From the NCBI GenBank assembly GCA_045128515.1, contig JBGVRO010000033.1:39824-103823 (forward strand): a DNA stretch of 64,000 nt, given 5' to 3'. Below the pieces are notes generated by a model. That model did no database searches. It was not told the origin of the DNA and worked only from the letters and a program-made list of their open reading frames with translations. Below, piece after piece: positions 43,454-51,854 of this stretch (the stretch's first letter is position 1; the number at the start of each line of letters is the position of its first letter). The translations under genes were made by a program, and so were the position numbers. The stretch comes from UBA1740 sp045128515 (GTDB lineage Bacteria > Bacillota > Clostridia > Oscillospirales > CAG-272).

Positions 43454-44950
43454 ATGACAAATCAATATATCGCCATTGACCTGAAGTCATTTTATGCCTC
43501 GGTTGAATGTATCGAACGGAGGCTTGACCCCATGACCACAAACCTTGTAGTCGCAGACGGCTCGAGGACGGAAAAGACCATTTGCCTCGCCGTTTCACCC
43601 AGTCTAAAAAGCTATGGTGTTCCGGGAAGGCCAAGACTCTTTGAGGTTGTGGCGAAGGTAAGAGAAGCAAATGCGGCGCGCAGATGGAGTGCGCCCGGAA
43701 GACGGCTTATCGGTGCTACCTACGATCACAGAATACTGCTTGAAGATCCGAGACTTGCCGTTGATTACATCGTCGCACCGCCCCGAATGGCGCTGTATAT
43801 TGATTACAGCACGAGGATATATCAGGTGTATCTTAAGTATTTTTCGCCCGACGATATTCACGTTTATTCCATCGACGAGGTTTTTATCGATGCGACTCAT
43901 TATCTGAAAACCTATAAAAAAACTGCAAGAGAGCTTGCCGAGGTGGTTATAAAGGACGTTCTCAATTCCACCGGTATTACGGCGACCGTAGGTATCGGAA
44001 CAAATATGTATTTATGCAAGGTTGCAATGGATATCGTGGCAAAGCGAATGAAGCCGGATGAGCACGGAGCAAGGATTGCCGAGCTTGACGAGATGAGCTA
44101 CCGTCGAATCTTATGGGAGCATCGACCGCTTACAGACTTCTGGCGAGTGGGCAGAGGATATACAAAAAAATTGGAGTCCCACGGAATATACACCATGGGC
44201 GACGTTGCCCTGACCTCGGTCAAAAACGAGGATCTGCTTTACAAGCTTTTCGGTATCAACGCCGAGCTGCTGATCGACCACGCGTGGGGATACGAGCCCT
44301 GCACTATAGCCGATATCAAGGCATACAAGCCAATGTCAAAAAGTCTGAACTCGGGTCAGGTGCTTCACTGCCCATACGATGCAGAGGGAGGCCGACTTAT
44401 AGTAAGAGAAATGTGCGATCTTCTGGTTCTGGATATGGTGGACAAGGGTGTTGCAACAAATCAGCTGACACTTACGATAGGATATGACGCCGACAGCCTG
44501 AAAAATCCGAGCAGCCCCTATCTCGGTGAGGTCACCGTAGACTACTACGGCAGAGCAATTCCAAAGCACGCTCACGGCAGTGTGAATTTCCCACTGCACA
44601 CTTCATCGACAGAGGAGATCATGGAAGGAGTGCTTAAGCTTTACGATAGGATCATCAACCCCAATCTGCTTATTCGACGGGTCAATATCAGCGTAAACAA
44701 CCTTATACGCGAATCCGAAAGGTGCGACGATATTGAGAACGAGCAGATGGATTTGTTTACGGATTACGACAAAAAGGATAGAGAAAAAAAGGCAAAAAAA
44801 GCACGGTACGACCGAGAAAAATCAAAACAAAACGCGCTGATAGCCATAAAAAAGAAGTACGGTGGAAACGCTGTGCTGAAGGGAATGAATCTGACAGAAG
44901 GCGCAACGACGATTGACAGAAACAAGCAGATTGGCGGGCATAAAGCATAA
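43454..44950 (+). CDS. Y-family DNA polymerase (UmuC/UvrX-like)
   Basis: This 498-residue protein has the Y-family start YIAIDLKSFYASVECIERR, the catalytic SIDEVFID (about 138-145), the thumb helices with TVGIGTNMYLCKVAMDIVAK and a little-finger domain. It performs error-prone translesion synthesis. The C-terminus is lysine-rich (KKDREKKAKKARYDREK). It is controlled by a LexA box and is followed by a YolD gene, the usual partner of UvrX-type polymerases in Firmicutes. AAAGGAGG precedes the ATG. Confidence 0.92.
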   Translation: MTNQYIAIDLKSFYASVECIERRLDPMTTNLVVADGSRTEKTICLAVSPSLKSYGVPGRPRLFEVVAKVREANAARRWSAPGRRLIGATYDHRILLEDPRLAVDYIVAPPRMALYIDYSTRIYQVYLKYFSPDDIHVYSIDEVFIDATHYLKTYKKTARELAEVVIKDVLNSTGITATVGIGTNMYLCKVAMDIVAKRMKPDEHGARIAELDEMSYRRILWEHRPLTDFWRVGRGYTKKLESHGIYTMGDVALTSVKNEDLLYKLFGINAELLIDHAWGYEPCTIADIKAYKPMSKSLNSGQVLHCPYDAEGGRLIVREMCDLLVLDMVDKGVATNQLTLTIGYDADSLKNPSSPYLGEVTVDYYGRAIPKHAHGSVNFPLHTSSTEEIMEGVLKLYDRIINPNLLIRRVNISVNNLIRESERCDDIENEQMDLFTDYDKKDREKKAKKARYDREKSKQNALIAIKKKYGGNAVLKGMNLTEGATTIDRNKQIGGHKA

Positions 44951-44984
44951 TAAATGTAAACTTAAGTATGAAAAGAGTCAAAAA

Positions 44985-45389
44985 ATGAACGAAAAATACA
45001 AAGAAATTATAAATATGCCCCACCCTGTGTCTCAAAAGCACAAGCAGATGGATCGGCTCGATCGGGCGGCGCAGTTTGCTCCCTACTCCGCCCTGTCGGG
45101 ATACGAGGACTCGGTGGAAGAAACGGCAAGACTTACCGACAGTAGAATCGAGCTTGACGAGTATGAAAAGGAGCGCATTAACGCAGCCCTTACCGATTTA
45201 CTTTCCGCACCAACCGGAACCGTAGTATCAATAACCTACTTTTGCCCGGATGACAGAAAGAATGGTGGTGCATACGTTACGGTAACGGATGAGCTTGCCG
45301 GATTTGACGAGATCAAAAGAGAACTAACCCTGCTCTGCGGCAGGACAATAAAAATCGATGACGTGATAGAGATCAAGGAAAAAACTTAA
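44985..45389 (+). CDS. YolD-family protein
   Basis: This 134-residue protein carries the YolD signature MPHPVSQKHKQMDRLDRAAQ, FAPYSALSGYED near its start. YolD proteins are small partners of Y-family polymerases, thought to play a UmuD-like role. It begins 34 bases after the polymerase stop. The ATG at 44985 follows GAAAAGAG; a start at MPHPV (45015) is also possible. It shares the SOS promoter of the polymerase. Confidence 0.8.
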   Translation: MNEKYKEIINMPHPVSQKHKQMDRLDRAAQFAPYSALSGYEDSVEETARLTDSRIELDEYEKERINAALTDLLSAPTGTVVSITYFCPDDRKNGGAYVTVTDELAGFDEIKRELTLLCGRTIKIDDVIEIKEKT

Positions 45390-45424
45390 AACACTGCTAA
45401 GAAAATATTTTTTTGCAAAAGCTC

Positions 45425-45453
45425 TTGACAAATTGAAAAAAGTTTAGTATAAT
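45425..45453 (+). promoter_or_regulatory. Promoter of tRNA-Trp
   Basis: TTGACA (45425-45430) and TATAAT (45448-45453), 17-base spacer, 12 bases before the tRNA. Confidence 0.85.
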
Positions 45454-45465
45454 ATACGGGTGCAT

Positions 45466-45541
45466 AGGGGTGTAGCTCAGTTGGTAGAGTACTGGTCTCC
45501 AAAACCATGGGTCGTGGGTTCGAGTCCTTCCGCCCCTGCCA
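45466..45541 (+). tRNA. tRNA-Trp (CCA anticodon)
   Basis: The acceptor stem AGGGGTG/CGCCCCT, D-arm GCTCAGTTGGTAGAGT, anticodon loop CTCCAAA (anticodon CCA) and T-loop GTTCGAGTC are all present, and the 3' CCA is encoded. The first anticodon-stem pair (C27-T43) and one T-stem pair are mismatched. A consensus promoter precedes it and a terminator follows directly. Confidence 0.92.
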
Positions 45542-45582
45542 AAAAACACGGAATGTCCATTCGGGCATTCCGTGTTTTTTTG
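45541..45582 (+). terminator. Terminator of tRNA-Trp
   Basis: AACACGGAATG/CATTCCGTGTT followed by TTTTTTTG, immediately after the CCA end. Confidence 0.85.
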
Positions 45583-45743
45583 TGCGTGGGAGGGTGGACT
45601 CGAAGGGGAGCGGTAGTGAATGACAGTCCGGTGGACTGTCAGAGCCGCGACTGCCTGACGAGCGTAGCGCGAGGAGACCGAGTCCTCCGCCCCAACGCAT
45701 TGGCAGGTGCTGACGAACTCTCACCTTCGGTTCTCCGACGGCT
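45541..45743. repeat. 203-base repeat, copy A (after tRNA-Trp)
   Basis: It starts directly at the tRNA end with the terminator hairpin CACGGAATG...CATTCCGTG plus T7. It contains the palindrome GACAGTCCGGTGGACTGTC (45622-45640) and a GC-rich tail ending CTCCGACGGCT. Copy B at 48676-48878 has the same length and only about four differences. The element shows no coding capacity of its own. Confidence 0.85.
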
Positions 45744-46178
45744 CGAAAATATAGTCGAAAACCATCGCATCGATACACTCGCTTGATTTTCTCCTTATTT
45801 TCATCGGGCGCTTCGGGAAAAACAGCAAACGGCTGTTTTTCTCTCGCTTACCTTCCACCCCTGCCAAGTCTTTCGGTCGATTTAGATCCGACCGAGAAAA
45901 AACGAGAAAATCGGAGATTTCGAGAGATTTCTCCGCTTTTTTCGCGCCTAACTTTTTTCAGATTTCCATAGATCCATTTTCGATTTTTCTTCGAGTCGAA
46001 GGATTCGAACTACCGAAAACGCACTTTTTGCAAAATTAAATATTGAAGACAAGCAACCGGAAGGACTTGAACCCACGACAGGGTTTCAAATTCTTCCGGT
46101 TTTTTACGCTCCTCACAAATTGTTTACAAATAGTCCCTTCCAAAACTGATCCATCCCTTCTCCGAAAGGATTTGAACC

Positions 46179-46226
46179 AACGAATTTACCAAAACCTATT
46201 GACAAACGTAGACTATTGTGATAGTA
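46179..46226 (+). promoter_or_regulatory. Promoter of the BlaI/BlaR1-type operon
   Basis: TTGACA (46199-46204) and TAGTAT (46222-46227), 17-base spacer, overlapped by the BlaI-type dyad at 46211-46244. Confidence 0.65.
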
Positions 46227-46244
46227 TACACTATAGTAGTAGTC
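46211..46244. promoter_or_regulatory. BlaI-type operator
   Basis: A 34-base imperfect dyad (GACTA...ATAGT...ACTAT...TAGTC) covers the -10 region and the space up to the ribosome binding site. This is the expected place for autoregulation by the BlaI-like protein encoded next. Confidence 0.65.
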
Positions 46245-46258
46245 TGGAGGTGATAACT

Positions 46259-46612
46259 ATGCAGAAACTATTTGATAGCGAATTGAAAGTGATGGAGTTG
46301 ATTTGGGCAAATGAACCCATCAGCGCAAAGGAATTGAGTGTTCTTGCCGATAAAGAGTTCGGATGGAATAAAAACACCACCTACACTGTTATCAAAAAAA
46401 TTGAAGCAAAGGGATACATCAAGCGTACCGACCCCGGTTTCATTTGCATTTCACTAATATCAAAAAAGGATGTTTGTGAAAACGAAACGCAAGGCTTGAT
46501 CGACAAACTGTTTGGTGGTTCAAAAAAGGCTCTTTTTTCGGCTTTGTTGGAAGATGAAAAATTGACGCAGGATGAAATTGATGAGCTTCGAAGGCTGATC
46601 GAAAAGAGGTGA
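46259..46612 (+). CDS. BlaI/MecI-family repressor
   Basis: This 117-residue protein has the BlaI winged helix (FDSELKVMELIWANEPISAK; NTTYTVIKKIEAKGYIKR) and a helical dimerisation tail. The ATG at 46259 has CTGGAGGTGAT seven bases upstream; a longer frame from 46043 would read through the promoter. It ends four bases before the BlaR1-like gene. It should repress this operon until cut or displaced by the BlaR1-like protease. Confidence 0.85.
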   Translation: MQKLFDSELKVMELIWANEPISAKELSVLADKEFGWNKNTTYTVIKKIEAKGYIKRTDPGFICISLISKKDVCENETQGLIDKLFGGSKKALFSALLEDEKLTQDEIDELRRLIEKR

Positions 46613-46616
46613 TACC

Positions 46617-47531
46617 ATGCTTGGTGAAATCTTTTATTGGATATTCAATATGAGTATCGCCGCAACGATTTGTGTGATGCCTCTTTTGCTTCTTCGCTTG
46701 ATTAAAAAAATTCCTCGCCGAATTTTTATTTGGTTGTGGCTTGTGCCATTTATTCGAATGTGTATTCCTGTTGGGATATCAAGCAAGTACGGCATCATGG
46801 CTTTACTATCCCAATTTACAACTAAAACCGTTACTATCGTTCAAATAGGTGATGATTCGGCACTTACTATGATGAATCACGTAATGGGGGCAAACAGTTA
46901 TTTCCCAATCACTTATAAGGTCAATCTCCTCGAGGATCTTTTCAACATTGCTTCTGTAGTATGGCTTGTCGTAGCGTTGGCGGCAATACTCGCTTTGGCA
47001 ATTATTTATTTCGTTACACTGGGCGAAGTGAAGGATGCCAAAAAATTAAAGGATAATATCTATATTTCAGACAAGATCAAAACACCTGCGGTTTACGGAA
47101 TCATAAAACCGAAAATCATTCTCCCAATTGAGTATCAAGAAAGTGAATTGAATTATATACTCATGCATGAAAATGCCCATATAAAACGAAAAGACAATTT
47201 AGTTCGTTTGCTTGCCTTTATCATTGTGTGTCTTCATTGGTTCAATCCGTTTGCGTGGCTGCTGTTAAAACTGCTATATTCAGATATTGAGCTCGCGTGC
47301 GACGAATCGGTATTATCGAATTGCGACGAAACCGAACGAAAGGAATACGCATACACATTGCTCTCCACGGCAGAAAAAACCAACGTGTTTGCCGCATCTT
47401 TTGGTGGCTCTAAAATCAGAATCAGGATAGAAAACATCCTATCATACAAGAAAATTTCTGTTTTCTCCATTGTCGCTTTCTCCTCGTTAATCATTGCAGT
47501 ATGTTACGTTCTTCTTACGAATGCATCGTGA
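46617..47531 (+). CDS. BlaR1-like M56 metalloprotease
   Basis: This 304-residue membrane protein has three or four hydrophobic segments and the zinc motif HENAH (about residue 182-186) within YILMHENAHIKRKDN. A membrane segment at the C-terminus (FSIVAFSSLIIAVCYVLL) ends the protein. There is no penicillin-binding sensor domain, so it is a short M56 protease. The signal it senses is unknown; the downstream membrane protein may be the sensor or the regulated output. Confidence 0.82.
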   Translation: MLGEIFYWIFNMSIAATICVMPLLLLRLIKKIPRRIFIWLWLVPFIRMCIPVGISSKYGIMALLSQFTTKTVTIVQIGDDSALTMMNHVMGANSYFPITYKVNLLEDLFNIASVVWLVVALAAILALAIIYFVTLGEVKDAKKLKDNIYISDKIKTPAVYGIIKPKIILPIEYQESELNYILMHENAHIKRKDNLVRLLAFIIVCLHWFNPFAWLLLKLLYSDIELACDESVLSNCDETERKEYAYTLLSTAEKTNVFAASFGGSKIRIRIENILSYKKISVFSIVAFSSLIIAVCYVLLTNAS

Positions 47532-47543
47532 AAGGAGTTTATT

Positions 47544-48524
47544 ATGGAAAACAAAGCATTTAGAAACTATTATTTGTTTTCGATTCTTGGCGTATTACTT
47601 GCATCATGCTATCCGATTTACATGGGAATCTCAGTGATGGTCGATATGATACGTTACGGCACGGTATATGCTGAGAATTATCCTAAGTATATCATCCCAT
47701 ACACGCCAATTGCCATTTCGCTCTTGGTTGGCGTTGCGCTGATCCCGATAGCAACAAAGTATTTTAAGAAATATGCACTGCTTGGGGCAACTACAATTTC
47801 AACTGCAATATTCTTTGCTTCTGAACTTATACTCGAAAAAACGGTTATCGTAACAAGAACCTTAACCGAAACCGTTGGTTGGGTTGATTGGTCAAAGCTT
47901 GAAGACTGGCAAATGTATATGTGTTATATTCCTCCGAACAGTTTTGAAGAAAGAACTTGGACAGAGGTTGACGTTTTGATGGGCGAATACAGTCCTGCGT
48001 TTAAGCTTCATTTTTACATCATTTCAATCGTCCTCATCATATCAATTTTGAATTGCTTTTACGGATTCGCAAAGATGATACAGACAGGCGACACGAGCCG
48101 ACGCAAGTCTCTTGTGATTCAATCCATCGCAAGCGGTGTGTTTCTTGGAATGTGTATTTGGGCGTGCTTTACCGCCTTTTACAGAAACGGCGACATTAAG
48201 GTTTCGGCGTTGTCTGCTGTATTGATGAGCATATTTTTCGTCTTGTTCGGTTTAACTGTTGGCATATATATTGCATCATTTACTTTGAGCAGGAAACCTA
48301 TACTTTCCGTATGGTTGCCGGGCGTATCAGCGGCAGTCGTTACGTTGGTTATGTATATTGGGGAAATGATTCTGCTCAGCGGACACCTGTACCGTTTTGG
48401 AAACGGATTCTTTTTTGAGGGAATACCCGGAATCGTACTTGCTCCGATAGATATCGTTGTCATTCTTGCTTCCGGTGCCATTACGGCAATTATTACAAAT
48501 TTTATTCGAAATAAAAATACATAG
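47544..48524 (+). CDS. Multipass membrane protein
   Basis: This 326-residue protein has about eight membrane segments with an extracellular loop (about 100-150) rich in W, Y and E. No family is recognised. AAAGGAG precedes the ATG and it starts 12 bases after the M56 protease gene, so it is probably the output or sensor of the BlaI/BlaR1-type operon. Confidence 0.65.
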   Translation: MENKAFRNYYLFSILGVLLASCYPIYMGISVMVDMIRYGTVYAENYPKYIIPYTPIAISLLVGVALIPIATKYFKKYALLGATTISTAIFFASELILEKTVIVTRTLTETVGWVDWSKLEDWQMYMCYIPPNSFEERTWTEVDVLMGEYSPAFKLHFYIISIVLIISILNCFYGFAKMIQTGDTSRRKSLVIQSIASGVFLGMCIWACFTAFYRNGDIKVSALSAVLMSIFFVLFGLTVGIYIASFTLSRKPILSVWLPGVSAAVVTLVMYIGEMILLSGHLYRFGNGFFFEGIPGIVLAPIDIVVILASGAITAIITNFIRNKNT

Positions 48525-49056
48525 ATTCGTTTGCAAGCATGGCGAAAAAGCCCGACAGACCTCGGTTCACTTTTTGCGCCCATCACCGCCAAGGGATAAG
48601 TCTACCCTTACTGCAAAAATCACGGACTGTTTTTGTAATGTAGCCTTATATGGATCTATTTTGTAGTGGTATCACAAAAAACACGGAATGTCCATTCGGG
48701 CATTCCGTGTTTTTTTGTGCGTGGGAGGGTGGACTCGAAGGGGAGCGGTAGTGAATGACAGTCCTGTGGACTGTCAGAGCCGCGACTGCCTGACGAGCGT
48801 AGCGCGAGGAGACCGAGTCCTCCGACTCGACGCATTGGCAGGTGCTGACGAACTCTCACCTTCGGTTCTCCGACGGCTTTTGGTCTAGTCGTCTCACGCG
48901 CGATGTTCATCTCCTATGCTGTATTTTTCGATTATAATACACAACAACAAACTGCATATTGTATAAAAGACTATGCCTTGACACACTCGGCAAAGTATGA
49001 TATACTTTTGTACGACGAATCATGAATAAGTCCGACAGATAAATAGGAGTGAAAAT
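48525..49056. other. Noncoding stretch with repeat copy B and a promoter
   Basis: No gene is visible. It holds repeat copy B (48676-48878) and, near its end, the promoter of the acetyltransferase gene: TTGACA and TATACT, 17-base spacer, about 48977-49005. Confidence 0.65.
48676..48878. repeat. 203-base repeat, copy B
   Basis: It is about 98 percent identical to copy A over its full length, including the terminator hairpin, but no tRNA precedes it. Together the copies bracket a 2.9-kb segment with the BlaI/BlaR1-type operon. Confidence 0.85.
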
Positions 49057-49497
49057 ATGCAGATAAGAGAAATGAATGTAGCTGATATTGATTCGGTTCT
49101 TCCTCTATACATCGAATACTACAACGAGCATGAAAGTAGTTGTTGGACCGAAGCAACCGCGAAAAAGAGAATAAAGCAGGTTTTAACTATAGATGATTCG
49201 TTTTCTTTAATTATGAAAGATGATAATGATACGGTATGTGGATTTGTCATGGGATACTTCAAACAATATGATGATATTGTTGGGTACACATTGGAGGAAA
49301 TAGTTATTTCATCCAAGTATCAGCGCCGTGGGTTAGGAAGTATGCTTCTTGGCACACTTGAGGCGAAAGTAAGAGACGTCGGTGCGTCATGTATCGAGCT
49401 TCAAGCAGTTAATGACGAAATGCACGAAAAATACTATGGCAAAGCAGGCTATTCAAATGCCAAAAACTTTGTTTTAAAAGTGAAATGGCTTGCATGA
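49057..49497 (+). CDS. GNAT-family acetyltransferase
   Basis: This 146-residue protein has the GNAT fold and the acetyl-CoA motif QRRGLGSMLLG (about 89-99), with a following helix and DVGASCIELQAVNDEMHEKY. It probably acetylates a small molecule or protein; the substrate is unknown. It is a single-gene unit with its own promoter and one or two terminators downstream. Confidence 0.85.
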   Translation: MQIREMNVADIDSVLPLYIEYYNEHESSCWTEATAKKRIKQVLTIDDSFSLIMKDDNDTVCGFVMGYFKQYDDIVGYTLEEIVISSKYQRRGLGSMLLGTLEAKVRDVGASCIELQAVNDEMHEKYYGKAGYSNAKNFVLKVKWLA

Positions 49498-49528
49498 CCG
49501 ACCCGAATTTGTAAAATTGTTTTGACGA

Positions 49529-49563
49529 AGAAAAGCAATCTCAAATCACAGATTTTTGCTTTC
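49529..49563 (+). terminator. Terminator of the acetyltransferase gene
   Basis: GAAAAGCAA...TTTGCTTTC followed by TTAATTTTGG. Confidence 0.55.
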
Positions 49564-49617
49564 TTAATTTTGGCGTGTTATAATTTTTTCATAACGTAAG
49601 CAACAAAAAGTAAAAAC

Positions 49618-49648
49618 AGCTCGGGTGTTTAACCCGGGCTTATTTTTA
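49618..49648 (+). terminator. Second terminator
   Basis: AGCTCGGGT-GTTTA-ACCCGGGCT followed by TATTTTTATAA. Confidence 0.65.
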
Positions 49649-49787
49649 TAATCGGGTAGACTTACCTGAAGGGAACTCCAGATCAACCAAGCGCATTGTC
49701 TAAAGAAGAAAGACCCGTGCTGTAAAAACATCTTGCAAAAGCCCTGCATTTATGATATAATTTAAAAAATGCATTCGGAGCTATAGT

Positions 49788-50504
49788 ATGTTTAAAAAAA
49801 GGTTGGAAGAAGAATATCTGCGTTTCCTCTGCGATTATACGTCGATAGATACGTCAGGTTTTGATTTCAAAAAACATAAAAGCGGCAGGTTCGGCGAATT
49901 ATTTGACTGCACAACCTACGCAAAGTATGCGATCAAATTCAGCGACAAAATGACCGCAGATGAGTTTGATCATGTATTAAATTTACTTTCTTCAAAGCTT
50001 GGAGAACCGTATCTGTTCGGTGAATATAGTGGCTACGTTTGGAAAAGGCGGGGTTATTTTATAACCTTCGGCTTCGTCTCGTTAAGCTATAACCACGAGG
50101 TTCCCATGATTACCTTGATACGAAGGCTGAGCATTTTCGATAAATACCTTCCGTATGAAAGGTATAGCAAAATCGCAGACTCAATAGCCGAGCCACTGTT
50201 GATCAGAGGCGTTAACATTCAGGAAAACGGCTACTATAAAATCAGCTATGCCAAAGAATTCGGTTACCACACTGTTTTCAGACTAAATAAAGTTCTTATA
50301 TACATTGATTACAAGGATAGCAAGCTGAGCTTGACAATATCACCTATAAGATCGGCTTCGGATATGTCCGCCAAGGCAGAAGAACAAAGGAAGCTGATTA
50401 AAGAGGCTGAGGTCACGTCGGTTTCTGATCTAAAGGAGACGATGAATTTACTGCTTGAAAAAACAAAACAACTCCACGGATTGGCAGTAGATCAAGATCG
50501 TTGA
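49788..50504 (+). CDS. Hypothetical protein, 238 residues
   Basis: A soluble protein with alternating strands and helices and no signal peptide. No family is recognised. GGAGC lies seven bases before the ATG. It stands 56 bases before the MazG-like gene and may share its transcript. Confidence 0.65.
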   Translation: MFKKRLEEEYLRFLCDYTSIDTSGFDFKKHKSGRFGELFDCTTYAKYAIKFSDKMTADEFDHVLNLLSSKLGEPYLFGEYSGYVWKRRGYFITFGFVSLSYNHEVPMITLIRRLSIFDKYLPYERYSKIADSIAEPLLIRGVNIQENGYYKISYAKEFGYHTVFRLNKVLIYIDYKDSKLSLTISPIRSASDMSAKAEEQRKLIKEAEVTSVSDLKETMNLLLEKTKQLHGLAVDQDR

Positions 50505-50560
50505 TCTTTAGCTATTTTACGCAAAAAATATAACAAAACAAACAAAAGAGGCAAAAAAAT

Positions 50561-50911
50561 ATGATTTCTAAGGAAAGTGTCGACTTAATCAAGAAATTTC
50601 GTGACGATCGCGACTGGTCGCAGTTCCATAACCCAAAGGACCTTGCCCTGTCCATAAGCCTTGAAGCAAGTGAGCTGCTGGAAATATTTCAGTGGAGCGG
50701 CAGTGACCTTGAATGCCGGGACAAGCTTGACAAAATAAAAGAAGAGCTTGCCGACGTATTGTGCTACTGCGTGCTTATGGCAGACAGATGCGGTCTTGAT
50801 ATGGACGAGATAATAAAAGAAAAAATGAAAAAGAACGGTGAAAAATATCCCGTCGAGGCGGCATACGGCTCAAAGGAAAAGTACACCGAGTTTAAAAAGG
50901 AGAAAAAATGA
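50561..50911 (+). CDS. MazG-like nucleotide pyrophosphohydrolase
   Basis: This 116-residue protein has the all-alpha NTP pyrophosphatase metal-binding motifs SLEASELLEIF (about 31-41) and EELADVLCYC (about 61-70). It should hydrolyse NTPs or dNTPs to monophosphates, cleaning the nucleotide pool. It overlaps the DUF362 gene by four bases. Confidence 0.85.
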   Translation: MISKESVDLIKKFRDDRDWSQFHNPKDLALSISLEASELLEIFQWSGSDLECRDKLDKIKEELADVLCYCVLMADRCGLDMDEIIKEKMKKNGEKYPVEAAYGSKEKYTEFKKEKK

Positions 50912-51774
50912 AAACCAAGGTTTACTTTTCAAAAACTATTACACCCCAAAAGGTGCTGGAGCTTTATAAAATGCTTGGCAAAAATCTGCCCGGCAAGGTT
51001 GCTATAAAGGTGCATTCAGGCGAGAAGGGCAATCAGAATTTCCTTCATCCCGAATTCTGGCGAGAGATCATCGAGCACGTGGGTGGCACAGTAGTTGAGT
51101 GCAACACCGCCTATGACGGAGCAAGAAATACCACCGCAAGACATATCAAGCTTTTCGAGGATCACGGCTGGACAAAGTACTTTGACGTTGATCTGCTTGA
51201 CGGCGAGGGACCCGATCTCGAGCTTGATATTCCGAACGGCAAGGTTATCAAGAAAAACTACGTTGGAAAAAATATTGCAAACTACGACTCCATGCTTGTG
51301 CTCTCCCACTTCAAGGGTCATCCCATGGGTGGATACGGTGGAGCTCTTAAGCAGCTGTCTATCGGTGTTGCTTCTTCATTCGGCAAGGCATACATTCACG
51401 GCGCAGGCGAGCCTAAAAAGATATGGACATCCGATCACGACGCTTTCCTTGAATCTATGGCAGATGCCGCAGGATCGGTTGTTAATTACTTCGGCGGAAA
51501 CATCCTTTACGTTAACGTGATGAAAAATATGAGTGTTGACTGTGACTGCTGTGCTGTTGCAGAGGACCCCTGCATTGCCGACATTGGTATTCTTGTTTCG
51601 GACGATCCTGTTGCTATTGATCAAGCTTGTATCGATCTTGTTTATGCCTGTTCTGACCCCGGCAAGGGTCACCTCATTGAGCGCATAGAAACAAGAAACG
51701 GCGTTCATACCATCGAGGCTGCAGCCCAGCTTGGCTACGGTAGTCGTGAATACGAGCTTATTGAAATCGACTAA
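50908..51774 (+). CDS. DUF362 protein
   Basis: This 288-residue protein matches the DUF362 layout: GKVAIKVHSGEKGN near the start, SHFKGHPMGGYGGALK (about 132-147), and DCDCCAVAED with VSDDPVAIDQACIDL (about 230-246). It lacks the extra ferredoxin domain seen in longer members. Its cysteines may bind an iron-sulfur cluster. The physiological role is not known. Confidence 0.85.
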   Translation: MKTKVYFSKTITPQKVLELYKMLGKNLPGKVAIKVHSGEKGNQNFLHPEFWREIIEHVGGTVVECNTAYDGARNTTARHIKLFEDHGWTKYFDVDLLDGEGPDLELDIPNGKVIKKNYVGKNIANYDSMLVLSHFKGHPMGGYGGALKQLSIGVASSFGKAYIHGAGEPKKIWTSDHDAFLESMADAAGSVVNYFGGNILYVNVMKNMSVDCDCCAVAEDPCIADIGILVSDDPVAIDQACIDLVYACSDPGKGHLIERIETRNGVHTIEAAAQLGYGSREYELIEID

Positions 51775-51854
51775 TTATAAGATAGTTCTTGACATAACAA
51801 ATTTATTATTGTAAAATAATATTACACTTTAAGAAAATCAGACGGGAGATAAAT

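Larger units (their letters stand above)
45744..46258. other. Noncoding stretch with tRNA-like fragments
   Basis: No gene is visible. At 45851-45867 the sequence CCTTCCACCCCTGCCAA repeats the 3' end of tRNA-Trp with one difference. On the opposite strand three T-arm-like fragments occur at about 45998-46013, 46059-46078 and 46162-46183; the middle one matches 19 of 20 bases of the tRNA-Trp T-arm region. The middle one also sits in a hairpin AACCGGAAG/CTTCCGGTT plus TTTTTT (about 46055-46108), a terminator form. Confidence 0.6.

Noticed and set aside
45386..45786. Open frames across the tRNA-Trp and repeat copy A, both strands
   Set aside because: Their translations contain the familiar pattern that arises from reading tRNA genes (GRKDSNPRP type); the DNA is tRNA plus noncoding repeat.
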